Shown here: in pieces, positions 1 to 7,158 of the stretch
How positions within the stretch are numbered: position 1 is the first letter of the stretch
Layout: each line of letters begins with the position of its first letter
Origin: Actinomycetota bacterium
GTDB lineage: Bacteria > Actinomycetota > Thermoleophilia > Gaiellales > Gaiellaceae
Direction: 5' to 3'
NCBI GenBank assembly: GCA_019236545.1
Contig: JAFAIV010000203.1
Location: forward strand, 1-21,758
DNA length: 21,758 nt
Notes under the pieces: generated by a model
Told to the model about the DNA's origin: nothing
What the model saw: the letters and a program-made list of their open reading frames with translations, nothing else
Databases searched by the model: none
Position numbers and translations under genes: made by a program

Positions 1-317
1 CAGGGCCGGTGCGGACGTTCTTCCGGGTCGTGCTCCCGCTCGCGCGCGGCGGGCTCGCGGCCGGGGAGGCGCTGGCGTTCGCGCGCGGGCTCGGCGAGTT
101 CGGCGCCACGATCATGTTCGCGGGCTCGCTCCAGGGCGTCACGCAGACCCTCCCGCTCGCCATCTACCAGGAGTTCGCGGTCAACTTCGACGTGACGCTC
201 GCGATGAGCGCGCTCCTCGTCGTCGTCAGCGCCGCGCTCCTCGTCGCGCTGAAATTCGGACTCCAGTGGCAGCCCTCCAGGCGAACTTCGCGCTTCCTCT
301 TCGCTCCTTCGAGCTAG
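1..317 (+). CDS. modB: Molybdate-type ABC transporter permease, C-terminal part (ModB-like)
   Basis: This is the end of an integral-membrane ABC permease that begins before the window; the frame is open from base 3. The visible part starts inside the cytoplasmic EAA loop (RTFFRVVLPLA) that docks on the ATPase. It continues through GEFGATIMFAG and TLPLAIY, which are typical of ModB/CysT-type permeases for molybdate, tungstate or sulfate. A last hydrophobic helix (SALLVVVSAALLVALKFG) is followed by a short hydrophilic tail. The 3' end overlaps the next gene by 52 bases, so the two subunits are co-translated. Substrate is inferred from family likeness and the ModC neighbour; the binding protein is not in the window. 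Confidence 0.85.
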   Translation, partial: GPVRTFFRVVLPLARGGLAAGEALAFARGLGEFGATIMFAGSLQGVTQTLPLAIYQEFAVNFDVTLAMSALLVVVSAALLVALKFGLQWQPSRRTSRFLFAPSS

Positions 318-1300
318 CCCTCTCGCTCGAGGTCGCCGGCACGACCGCGCTCGTCGGGCCGTCGGGCGCCGGCAAGACGTCGATGCTCCGGGTGATCGCC
401 GGGCTCGTACGGCCGCCGCGCGGTCGAGTGGCGTTGGGCGAGGAGGTGTGGCTCGACACCGAGCGCGGCGTCGCGCTGCCACCGGAGGAGCGCCGGGTCG
501 GGCTCGTCTTCCAGGAGTACGCGCTCTTCCCGCACCTGAGCGTCCGGCGGAACGTCGCCTACGGCGCGGGTGGGCGGCCGGTCGACGAGCTGCTCGAGCG
601 GTTCCGGATCGCGCACCTCGCGGACGCGCGCCCGGGCGAGCTCTCGGGCGGCGAGCGCCAGCGCGTCGCGCTCGCCCGTGCGCTCGCGCGCGAGCCGGAG
701 GTGCTCCTCCTCGACGAGCCGCTCGCCGCGCTCGACGCGCACACAAGGACAGCGGTGCGGGCGGAGCTTGCGGAGCTGCTGCGCGGCCTCGGCCTGCCGG
801 CGCTCCTCGTGACGCACGACTACGAGGACGCGGCGGCGCTCGCGGACGAAGTCGGCGTCCTCGTCGACGGCTCGCTGCGCCAGCTCGCGTCGCCGGCGGA
901 GCTCGTCGCGCGGCCTCGGGACGGGTTCGTGGCGGCGTTCACCGGGGCGAACCTCCTCCACGGCCGCGCGCGGCGCGACGGCGGCTCGCTGACGACGGTG
1001 CGGCTCGAGAGCGGCGACGAGGTCTTCTCGGCCGACGAGGCGGAGGGCGAGGTCGGCGTCGTCGTCTACCCGTGGGAGGTCTCGGTCTCGCGGACGCATG
1101 AGGCGGAGCTCGGCTCCGCGCTGAACGTCGTCCGCGGCGAGGTCGGGTCGGTGGTCGAGGTCGCGAACCGCGTCCGCGTCCGAGTCGGGCCGCTGACGGC
1201 GGAGGTGACGACCGCGTCGGCGGAGCGGCTCGAGCTCGGGCGCGGCGGCGTCGCCTACGCGACGTTCAAGGCAACGGGGACGCGGCTCGTCCCGCTCTAG
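266..1300 (+). CDS. modC: Molybdate-type ABC transporter ATP-binding protein (ModC-like)
   Basis: This is the ATPase subunit that powers the preceding permease, 344 residues from a GTG start lying inside the permease gene. Visible motifs are Walker A GPSGAGKT (31-38), Q-loop Gln83, signature LSGGERQ (126-132), Walker B VLLLDEP (146-152) and switch His184. From about residue 235 there is a C-terminal TOBE/Mop-like domain (NVVRGEV...NRVRVRVGPL...AYATFKAT), which in ModC binds molybdate or regulates transport. Length fits ModC (about 350). The 52-base overlap with the permease argues for translational coupling. A sulfate or other oxyanion transporter remains possible because the domain order is shared. 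It ends at a CTAG where the converging gene also stops. Confidence 0.88.
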   Translation: MAALQANFALPLRSFELALSLEVAGTTALVGPSGAGKTSMLRVIAGLVRPPRGRVALGEEVWLDTERGVALPPEERRVGLVFQEYALFPHLSVRRNVAYGAGGRPVDELLERFRIAHLADARPGELSGGERQRVALARALAREPEVLLLDEPLAALDAHTRTAVRAELAELLRGLGLPALLVTHDYEDAAALADEVGVLVDGSLRQLASPAELVARPRDGFVAAFTGANLLHGRARRDGGSLTTVRLESGDEVFSADEAEGEVGVVVYPWEVSVSRTHEAELGSALNVVRGEVGSVVEVANRVRVRVGPLTAEVTTASAERLELGRGGVAYATFKATGTRLVPL

Positions 1301-1704
1301 GCCGAGCGCGACTCGGGGAAGCGCGGCAGGCCGTCGTCCGGGATCGGCTCCCACACGGCCGCGTAGGCGACGAACTGGTGCCACGCGGGGCGGACGCCGG
1401 GATCGCCGTCGACCGTCCCGAGGCGCACGGAGAGCCGGTCGGGCTCCTCCGGATGCCGGCTCCAGAGCGCGCTCCCGCAGGTCGAGCAGAAGCACTTCGG
1501 CCAGCCGCCGTCGCCGGGGTCCCAGCAGCGGATCAGCTCCTCGCCGGCGACCACGCGCAACGATCCGGGGACGATCCTCCCCGACGCCGATGCCGCGCTG
1601 CCAGTCCTCCGCTGGCAGCGCGTGCAGTGGCAGTACCCCGCGGCTTCGAAGGGCTCCGAGATCTCGTACCGGACGCCGCCGCAGAGGCAGCGGCCGGTTA
1701 CCAC
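1297..1704 (-). CDS. GFA family (CENP-V/GFA domain) zinc protein
   Basis: A 135-residue protein of the glutathione-dependent formaldehyde-activating enzyme (GFA) fold. The zinc-binding cysteines are in the family pattern: Cys6 and Cys8 (RCLCGG), Cys25, Cys27 and Cys30 (CHCTRC), Cys71, Cys73 and Cys76 (CFCSTC). The fold is known from Gfa of Paracoccus, but most members have no proven reaction, and actinobacteria normally use mycothiol and not glutathione, so formaldehyde activation should not be assumed. The GTG start lies within the last codons of the upstream helicase (7-base overlap, 1698-1704), so the two genes are probably one transcript. The stop overlaps the modC stop tail to tail in CTAG. 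Confidence 0.85.
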   Translation of the reverse strand: MVTGRCLCGGVRYEISEPFEAAGYCHCTRCQRRTGSAASASGRIVPGSLRVVAGEELIRCWDPGDGGWPKCFCSTCGSALWSRHPEEPDRLSVRLGTVDGDPGVRPAWHQFVAYAAVWEPIPDDGLPRFPESRSA

Positions 1705-2870
1705 TTCGAGCGCCGGCCCTTCCTCGAGGAGTAGACGAGCTTCGCGCGGCCCGGCTTCATGCCGGATGCCTCGAACTTCTCGCGGTGCCCGAGGAGGGCG
1801 GCGACGCGGCCGACCTCGCCCTGCTGCTCGGGAAGGACGAGCGTGACGCCGCGTCCCTCCCGGCCGGCGCGGCCGGTGCGGCCGACGCGGTGGACGTAGC
1901 CCTTGCCGTCCTCCGGCGGGTCGTAGTTGATCACGTGGCTGATGTCGTCCAGGTCGAGGCCCCGGGCGGCCACGTCCGTGGCGATCAGGGTCGTGACCTT
2001 GCCGTTGCGGAAGCGGTCGAGGGCGCGCTCGCGCTGGCTCTGGGACATGTCCCCGTGCATCGCGGCGGCCTCCACCCCGCGCCCGCGGAGCTTCTGCGCG
2101 AGCCGGTCGGCGCCGCGCTTCGTGCGGACGAAGACGAGCGCCAGCTCGCGGTCGGTCTCGAGGAGCTCCACGAGCCGGTCGAGCTTGTCGTCCATGGTGA
2201 CCGCGACGAAGTCGTGCTCGACCTCGCCGCTCGAGTGCCGCTCCGACGGGAGCTGCGCCTCGAAGCGCGACGGCGCCGTCGTGAAGCGGCGGGCCAGCTC
2301 GCCGATCTCGCCGTCGAGCGTCGCGGAGAAGAGCATCGTCTGCCGCTGCTCGGGAAGCCGGTCGACGATCCGCTCGACCTGCGGCAGGAAGCCCATGTCG
2401 AGCATCCGGTCGGCCTCGTCGAGGACGAGGATCCGGATCGCGTCGAGGGAGATGAGCCGGCGCTGCGCGAGGTCGTGCAGGCGGCCGGGCGTCGCGACGA
2501 CGACGTGCGCGCCGCGGAGGCGCTTGGCCTGGGCCGCGACCGGGACGCCGCCGTAGGCGACCCCGACCGAGATGCCGAGGGGCGCCCCGACGAGCGTCAG
2601 CTCCTCGGTGACCTGGACGGCGAGCTCGCGCGTCGGCACGAGGACGAGCGCGGCGGGCTTGCGGTCGTCGGGCGAGACGAGCTCGACCACGGGCAGCCCG
2701 AAGGCGAGCGTCTTGCCCGACCCCGTCGGCGCCTTGCCGAGGATGTCGCGCCCCGCGAGCGCGTCGGGAATGACGAGGGACTGGATGCGGAACGGCTCGA
2801 CGATGCCGCGGTCGGCGAGGCTCGCCTCGACCTCCGCGCTCACGCCGAGCGCGCCGAAAGACTGCGTCAT
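1698..2870 (-). CDS. DEAD-box ATP-dependent RNA helicase (RhlE-like)
   Basis: A 390-residue RNA helicase that unwinds structured RNA in ribosome assembly, mRNA turnover or cold adaptation. Motifs in order: Q motif near FRIQ (27-30), motif I APTGSGKT (47-54), PTRELA (79-84), TPGR (127-130), DEAD (151-154), SAT (182-184), motif V ATDVAARGLD (297-306), and motif VI HRVGRTGR (327-334). The basic tail (SSRKGRRSKW) probably binds RNA. I chose the ATG at 2870 because AGAGAGGA lies about ten bases upstream and the conserved domain starts there; an open frame extends to 2963 but runs through two inverted repeats. The leader contains a 9-bp hairpin (2900-2922). The downstream GFA gene overlaps its stop. 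It could equally be called RhlE or a CsdA/DeaD relative; the short C-terminus favours RhlE. Confidence 0.93.
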   Translation of the reverse strand: MTQSFGALGVSAEVEASLADRGIVEPFRIQSLVIPDALAGRDILGKAPTGSGKTLAFGLPVVELVSPDDRKPAALVLVPTRELAVQVTEELTLVGAPLGISVGVAYGGVPVAAQAKRLRGAHVVVATPGRLHDLAQRRLISLDAIRILVLDEADRMLDMGFLPQVERIVDRLPEQRQTMLFSATLDGEIGELARRFTTAPSRFEAQLPSERHSSGEVEHDFVAVTMDDKLDRLVELLETDRELALVFVRTKRGADRLAQKLRGRGVEAAAMHGDMSQSQRERALDRFRNGKVTTLIATDVAARGLDLDDISHVINYDPPEDGKGYVHRVGRTGRAGREGRGVTLVLPEQQGEVGRVAALLGHREKFEASGMKPGRAKLVYSSRKGRRSKW

Positions 2871-2899
2871 GCTGTGTTTCCTCTCTGTTGGCTCGAGCT

Positions 2900-2922
2900 G
2901 ATTCGAGATGCAGTCTCGAATC
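2900..2922 (-). promoter_or_regulatory. Perfect 9-bp inverted repeat in the helicase leader
   Basis: GATTCGAGA (2900-2908) and TCTCGAATC (2914-2922) are perfect reverse complements around a 5-base loop. The repeat lies 30 bases upstream of the helicase ATG and just upstream of its Shine-Dalgarno sequence. No T-tract follows on either strand, so it does not look like an intrinsic terminator. A 5'UTR hairpin or an operator are both possible. Confidence 0.55.
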
Positions 2923-2940
2923 GCGAGCCTGGATCTCACG

Positions 2941-2958
2941 GGACGGCGGTCGCCGTCC
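2941..2958. repeat. GGACGGCG/CGCCGTCC inverted repeat
   Basis: An 8-bp perfect inverted repeat with a 2-base centre lies between the zinc-ribbon gene (stop 2990) and the helicase (start 2870), both on the minus strand. It is not followed by a T-tract. It may be a weak terminator of the upstream gene, or simply a GC-rich palindrome. Confidence 0.35.
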
Positions 2959-2989
2959 GTCACACCACTGTAGCTGCGTTATCGGCGGT

Positions 2990-3304
2990 TCAGTGGCTTT
3001 TTCCTTCCTGGACGAGCTGCTCGGTGCAGTCCGGGCAGATCGTGTGGGAGGCAGGGAGCGCCGTCCCGCGGCGGCTCGTCAGGCGCTCGGCCTCGTCGCC
3101 GTCCACCCATTCCTCGCCGAGCGTGACCCGGCCGCACCACGCGCAGCGCCGGAGCATCCCCTCCGGTTGGCGCGCGAGCCGGACGCCGGCGGTGACGACG
3201 CGGGAGCGGCTGACCGCAGCCTCGGCCGCCGCGACCGCGGCCCGAGCGCGGTGCATCAAGCGTCGCCGCAGAGCCGCCTCGAGGTCTCTCTCCTCCGGCT
3301 CCAT
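2990..3304 (-). CDS. Small zinc-ribbon protein of unknown function
   Basis: A 104-residue protein. The N-terminal half is an Arg/Ala-rich helix (about residues 5-45). The C-terminal half has two CxxC knuckles, CAWC (54-57) and CPDC (90-93), with His87 just before the second, so it very likely binds one zinc. Similar CxWC...SHxICPDC modules occur at the ends of some bacterial sensory proteins, so a link to signalling is possible, but I cannot name a function. It is divergent from the cheB operon and 119 bases upstream of the helicase. The start ATG at 3304 has only a G-run before it; Met17 is an alternative start. Confidence 0.6.
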   Translation of the reverse strand: MEPEERDLEAALRRRLMHRARAAVAAAEAAVSRSRVVTAGVRLARQPEGMLRRCAWCGRVTLGEEWVDGDEAERLTSRRGTALPASHTICPDCTEQLVQEGKSH

Positions 3305-3314
3305 CCCCCGCGCA

Positions 3315-3344
3315 AGGATAGTTCCGTTTTCCGGCGAGCGACAA
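3315..3344 (-). promoter_or_regulatory. Putative promoter for the zinc-ribbon gene
   Basis: On the minus strand TTGTCG (complement of 3339-3344) and TATCCT (complement of 3315-3320) are separated by 18 bases, a good fit to the housekeeping -35/-10 consensus. The -10 lies 10 bases before the ATG at 3304, which predicts a leader of only a few bases. Confidence 0.4.
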
Positions 3345-3360
3345 CGGGGACGCCGGGAGG

Positions 3361-4371
3361 ATGGACGAGCGGGCCGAGCGCCTGGTCGTCGTCGGCGCCT
3401 CGGCCGGCGGGGTCGAGGCTCTGACGGAGCTCGTGGGAGGTCTTCCGGCGGGCCTGAACGCGGCCGTCGCCGTGGTGCTGCACCTGCCCGCGGGCGCGCA
3501 GAGCCGCCTGCCGCAGATCCTCGGCCGGGCGGGGCCGCTGCGGGCGGTCGCCGCCGAGGACGGCCTGCCCCTCGAGCGGGGCCACATCTACGTCGCGCCG
3601 CCCGACCACCACCTCGTGATCCGCGACCGCGAGTGCCGCGTCGTCACCGGGCCGCACGAGAACGGCGTGCGCCCGTCCGTCGACGTGCTCTTCCGGAGCG
3701 CCGCGCTCGCCTACGGGCCGGGCACGGTCGGCGTCGTCCTCTCCGGCGCGCGCGACGACGGGGTCGCGGGCGCGAACGCGATCGAGCAGCGGGGCGGCTG
3801 CGTCCTCGTCCAGGACCCGGACGAGGCGGCCTTCTCGGGGATGCCGTCCGAGACCCTCTCCCGCGACCACCCCGACGCCGTGCTGCCGCTCGCAGCGCTG
3901 GCTGGGGCGATCGTGCGGGCGGTCGGCGACCTGTCCACGGAGGAAGCCATGAGCGACAATCCAGGAGACGAGATGAGCGTGGAGACGGAGTACGCGATGC
4001 TGGAGGCCGACACGATCGGCCGCAGCGCGCCGCCCGGCCGCCCGTCGCCCTTCACGTGCCCCGCCTGCGGCGGCGTCCTCTGGGAGTCCGAGGACGACGA
4101 GCAGCTCCGCTTCCGCTGCCGCGTCGGCCACGCGTTCAGCGCCGAGGCGGCCGTGGACGAGGAGGGCGCCGCCCTCGAGGACGCGCTCTGGACGGCGCTG
4201 CGCGCGCTGCGCGAGCGGGCCGACCTCTCGGACCGGATCGTGCGGCGGCTCGGGGACAACGGCGCCGCGCCGCAGAGCCGGAGGCGCTTCGAGGCGATCG
4301 CGCGCGAGTCGCGCGAGAAGGCGGAGGTGATCCGCCGTGTCCTCGCGGGGAGCGACCGCGGCGAGACCTGA
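3361..4371 (+). CDS. cheB: CheB-type protein-glutamate methylesterase with C-terminal zinc ribbon
   Basis: A 336-residue protein whose first 190 residues are a CheB catalytic domain that removes methyl groups from glutamate side chains. The triad is visible: Ser14 in GASAGG, His41 in LHLP, Asp133 in LSGARDDG. There is no N-terminal receiver domain, so phosphorylation by CheA is unlikely. After a linker comes a treble-clef-like module with Cys223, Cys226, Cys243 and His247 (TCPACGGVLW...RCRVGHAFS), then a helical tail (about 255-330). This extension is seen in stand-alone CheB proteins encoded with CheR-PAS proteins. GGGAGG directly precedes the ATG. It overlaps the second cheB by 35 bases and heads a five-gene operon without receptor, CheA or CheW genes, so the methylated partner is unknown. 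Confidence 0.88.
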   Translation: MDERAERLVVVGASAGGVEALTELVGGLPAGLNAAVAVVLHLPAGAQSRLPQILGRAGPLRAVAAEDGLPLERGHIYVAPPDHHLVIRDRECRVVTGPHENGVRPSVDVLFRSAALAYGPGTVGVVLSGARDDGVAGANAIEQRGGCVLVQDPDEAAFSGMPSETLSRDHPDAVLPLAALAGAIVRAVGDLSTEEAMSDNPGDEMSVETEYAMLEADTIGRSAPPGRPSPFTCPACGGVLWESEDDEQLRFRCRVGHAFSAEAAVDEEGAALEDALWTALRALRERADLSDRIVRRLGDNGAAPQSRRRFEAIARESREKAEVIRRVLAGSDRGET

Positions 4372-4948
4372 GGCCCCGGTCGACATCGTCGCCGTCGTCG
4401 GCTCGGCGGGAGCCGTCGGCGCGATGGCGAGCGTCCTCGGAGGCCTCCCGGCGAGCCTGCCCGCGGCGGTCCTCCTCGTCCTCCACCTGATGCCGCAGCG
4501 GTCGACGGTGTTGCCGCAGGTGCTCGCGCGCTCGACCTACCTCGACGTCGACCAGGCCGCCGACGGCGAGCCGATCCAGCCGGGCCGGGTCTACGTCGCC
4601 CCACCCGACACCCACACGATCGTCGGTGAGGACGGCCTCCTCCACCTCGATCGCTCCGCCCTCGTCCACCACGTCCGCCCGAGCGCCGACGTGCTCCTGC
4701 TCTCGCTCGCCTCGAGCGGGATGGCCGCCCGTTCGGTCGTCGTCGTCCTCTCCGGGACGGGGATCGACGGAGCCGCCGGCGCCGCCGCGGTGAAGCGGGC
4801 GGGCGGCACGGTGCTCGCCCAGGACGAGGAGACGTCGCAGTACTTCGGGATGCCGGGAGCCGCGATCCTCGCGGGTGGCGTCGACCGCGTGCTTCCTCTG
4901 CGCGAGATCGCCCCCGCCGTGATCGAATGTCTCCTGACTCCCGCATGA
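4337..4948 (+). CDS. Second CheB-type methylesterase, catalytic domain only
   Basis: A 203-residue protein that is essentially one CheB catalytic domain. Ser23 (VVGSAGAV), His50 (LHLMPQ) and Asp144 (GTGIDG) align with the triad of the preceding gene product, so it looks active. The usual GG after the nucleophile turn is GA here. It lacks both a receiver domain and the zinc-ribbon extension. The GTG start lies inside the first cheB gene (35-base overlap), and its stop overlaps the next ATG as ATGA, so all three proteins should be made in coupled fashion. The two CheB proteins are clearly diverged, which suggests old duplication and possibly different targets or a heteromeric complex. Confidence 0.85.
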   Translation: MSSRGATAARPEAPVDIVAVVGSAGAVGAMASVLGGLPASLPAAVLLVLHLMPQRSTVLPQVLARSTYLDVDQAADGEPIQPGRVYVAPPDTHTIVGEDGLLHLDRSALVHHVRPSADVLLLSLASSGMAARSVVVVLSGTGIDGAAGAAAVKRAGGTVLAQDEETSQYFGMPGAAILAGGVDRVLPLREIAPAVIECLLTPA

Positions 4949-6795
4949 GCACCGGCCCCGATCCCGAGTTCGAGCAGCTCCTCGAGTACGTCCGCGACAC
5001 GCGCGGCTTCGACTACGCCGGCTACCGGCGCCCGACGCTCATGCGCCGCTTCGAGAAGCGGATGCAGTCCGTCCACGTCGACGGCTGGGGCGCGTACCGC
5101 TCCTTCCTCGAAGGCCACCCCGACGAGTTCAACGAGCTCTTCAACACGATCCTGATCAACGTCACGGGCTTCTTCCGCGACCGCGAGACCTGGGACGTCG
5201 TCGCCGCCGACGTGATCCCGAAGCTGCTCGAGGCGCGCGACGAGGAGATGCCGCTGCGCGTCTGGTCGGCGGGCTGCGCGTCCGGGGAGGAGCCGTACAC
5301 GCTCGCGATGCTGCTCGCGGAGGCGCTCGGCGAGGAGGAGTTCCGGCGCCGCGTGAAGATCTACGCGACCGACATCGACGAGGAGGCGCTCGCCGAGGCG
5401 CGCGAGGCGAACTACCCGGCGAAGGCGCTCCAGGCCGTCCCGCCCGGGCTCCGCGCGCGCTACTTCGTCGAGGCCAACCACGGCTGGGCGTTCCGCAACG
5501 ACCTCCGCCGCAGCGTCATCTTCGGACGCAACGACCTCCACCGCGACCCGCCGATCTCGCGCGTCGACCTGCTCCTCTCGCGGAACACGCTCATGTACTT
5601 CGGGACCGACGTCCAGGCGCGGATCCTCGCGAACTACTACTTCGCGCTGAACCGCGGCGGCTTCCTCGTCGTCGGGAAGGCCGAGGCGCTGCAGAGCGGC
5701 CGCCGCTTCTTCGTCCCGTACGACCTGAAGCGCCGGATCTTCGTGAAGGACGGCTCGCTCGAGCCCGCCTTCCGGGTGCCGCGCCTGCCGGCGCCGATGG
5801 AGCCGATCTCCGAGGAGCGCGAGGCGCCCGACCTCGGCGAGATGGCGTTCGAGCACGCGCCGATCGCGCAGATCGTCGTCGACGAGCAGAACCGCGTCGC
5901 CTCGCTCAACCAGGCCGCGCGCAGCATGTTCGGGCTGAAGCTGAAGGACATCGGCCGGCGGCTGCAGGACCTCGAGGTCTCGTACCGCCCGCTGGAGCTC
6001 CGGTCGCTGATCGACGAGGTCCGGGCGCACCGGCACGCGGTCGCACGCAAGGACGTGCGCTGGACTCCGCCCGGCGGCGCCGACGAGCCGCGCTCGCTCG
6101 ACGTCCAGGTCGCGCCGCTCTCAGGGCCGGGCGAGTCGATGGCGGGGGTCACCGTCTCCTTCGTGGACGCAACGCTCCACCGGGCGCTCGAGGAGGACCT
6201 GGAGCGGTCGCGGCGCGAGCTCGAGACGGCGTACGAGGAGCTCCAGTCGACGGTCGAGGAGCTCGAGACGACGAACGAGGAGCTCCAGTCCACGAACGAG
6301 GAGCTCGAGACGACGAACGAGGAGCTCCAGTCGACCAACGAGGAGCTCGAGACGATGAACGAGGAGCTCCAGTCCACGAACGAGGAGCTCGAGACGATGA
6401 ACGACGAGCTCCGCGACCGGACGGACGAGACGCTGCGCGCGAACTCGTTCCTCGCCTCGGTGCTGTCGAGCATCCAGCAGGCGGTCGTCGTCGTCGACCG
6501 CGGGCTGCAGATCGTCGCCTGGAACCGGCGCGCGAAGGAGCTCTGGGGGCTCCGCGACGACGAGGTCGAGGGCGAGCACCTGCTCAACCTCGACATCGGC
6601 ATCGCCGTCTCCCGGCTGCGCGACCCGATCCGCGCCGTGCTCGCCGGCGAGCGGGCCGACACGCTCGTGCTCGAGGGCCACGACCGCCGCGGGAAGCCGA
6701 CGGTGTTCACGATCTCGTTCGCCCCGCTCCAGGCGAGGCCGGAGTCGGACGAGGCCGACGGGGCGATCCTCCTCGTCGCCGCCGACCACGCCTGA
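4945..6795 (+). CDS. CheR methyltransferase with PAS domains and repetitive coiled coil
   Basis: A 616-residue protein. The N-terminal part (about 5-270) is CheR, an S-adenosylmethionine-dependent glutamate methyltransferase: SAM motif I WSAGCASGEEPYTLA (107-121), YATDID near 141-146, and a late LLLSRNTLMYF motif (about 199-209). A PAS domain follows (about 300-410), then a coiled coil with 14-residue repeats (425-489), then a second PAS domain (about 495-610). It ends there, with no histidine kinase domain, unlike many relatives. I chose the ATG that overlaps the cheB stop as ATGA; an in-frame ATG at 4927 would add six residues. The architecture matches CheB/CheR-PAS fusion proteins, here split into separate genes. 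The PAS domains probably sense a small ligand or redox state and control methylation of an unknown partner. Confidence 0.88.
   Translation: MSTGPDPEFEQLLEYVRDTRGFDYAGYRRPTLMRRFEKRMQSVHVDGWGAYRSFLEGHPDEFNELFNTILINVTGFFRDRETWDVVAADVIPKLLEARDEEMPLRVWSAGCASGEEPYTLAMLLAEALGEEEFRRRVKIYATDIDEEALAEAREANYPAKALQAVPPGLRARYFVEANHGWAFRNDLRRSVIFGRNDLHRDPPISRVDLLLSRNTLMYFGTDVQARILANYYFALNRGGFLVVGKAEALQSGRRFFVPYDLKRRIFVKDGSLEPAFRVPRLPAPMEPISEEREAPDLGEMAFEHAPIAQIVVDEQNRVASLNQAARSMFGLKLKDIGRRLQDLEVSYRPLELRSLIDEVRAHRHAVARKDVRWTPPGGADEPRSLDVQVAPLSGPGESMAGVTVSFVDATLHRALEEDLERSRRELETAYEELQSTVEELETTNEELQSTNEELETTNEELQSTNEELETMNEELQSTNEELETMNDELRDRTDETLRANSFLASVLSSIQQAVVVVDRGLQIVAWNRRAKELWGLRDDEVEGEHLLNLDIGIAVSRLRDPIRAVLAGERADTLVLEGHDRRGKPTVFTISFAPLQARPESDEADGAILLVAADHA
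6217..6411 (+). repeat. 42-bp tandem repeat encoding ELETTNEELQSTNE units
   Basis: Four full 42-base units start at 6217, 6259, 6301 and 6343, with a partial fifth to 6411. Each encodes 14 residues (two heptads) of the type ELETTNEELQSTNE. Copies differ mainly at synonymous or Thr/Met positions. This forms the dimeric coiled coil between the two PAS domains of the CheR protein. The same peptide repeat is characteristic of this protein family. Confidence 0.9.
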
Positions 6796-6822
6796 CGTTT
6801 GACCGGCCGCGGGACGGGGACC

Positions 6823-7158
6823 ATGCGACTCGTGGCCACCCCCGCCGCCAATCCTGGCGTGCCGTCCGCCGAAGCAGTCGCCGAGCGCCCCAAGCTCGTC
6901 TTCTTCTTCTCCGAGCAGTCCGGCCGCTGCAGGCGGGTCGAGGGCTTCATCGCCCAGGTGCTGCAGCGGCGCCGCAACCACGAGACATTCGACCTCGTGC
7001 GCGTCCCGGTCGACCGCCGTCCCGACCTGGCCGAGCGCTTCCGCGTCGACACGGTGCCGACGATCGTCGTCGTGGAGGGCCGCAGGGTGAAACGCCGCAT
7101 CGTCGCGCCGCGCGGCTGCCGCGAGCTCGAGGCCGAGCTGACGCCGTGGCTGCGGTGA
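6823..7158 (+). CDS. Thioredoxin-fold protein with incomplete active site
   Basis: A 111-residue protein with a thioredoxin-like pattern: a beta strand (KLVFFFS, 24-30), an active-site turn SGRC (33-36) in place of CxxC, a helix (RVEGFIAQVLQRR), and VDTVPTIVVV with cis-Pro79 followed by a C-terminal helix. Only the second, normally buried Cys36 is kept; Ser33 replaces the nucleophile. It therefore cannot act as a normal dithiol reductase but could form mixed disulfides, bind a partner, or use another thiol. The start at 6823 has GGGACGGGGA just before it; an upstream TTG at 6799 is less likely. It lies 27 bases after the cheR-PAS gene and overlaps the next gene as GTGA, so it belongs to the operon. 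Confidence 0.75.
   Translation: MRLVATPAANPGVPSAEAVAERPKLVFFFSEQSGRCRRVEGFIAQVLQRRRNHETFDLVRVPVDRRPDLAERFRVDTVPTIVVVEGRRVKRRIVAPRGCRELEAELTPWLR

Noticed and set aside
314..1495. 393-codon open frame on the minus strand
   Set aside because: It is antisense to modC, with Arg/Pro-rich low-complexity translation typical of GC-rich shadow frames; the plus strand has a complete ABC ATPase.
2900..2958. Intrinsic terminator after the zinc-ribbon gene
   Set aside because: Two stems exist but neither is followed by a T-tract on the minus strand.
1590..4490. 966-codon open frame on the plus strand
   Set aside because: It crosses the helicase, an intergenic region and cheB in the wrong frame, and the translation has no domain and strongly biased composition.
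3711..5000. 429-codon minus-strand open frame, Ser/Arg-rich
   Set aside because: Shadow of the two cheB genes, whose catalytic triads are intact on the plus strand.
6217..6411. CRISPR-like periodicity
   Set aside because: The 42-bp units are contiguous, in frame and encode a coiled coil; there are no spacers.
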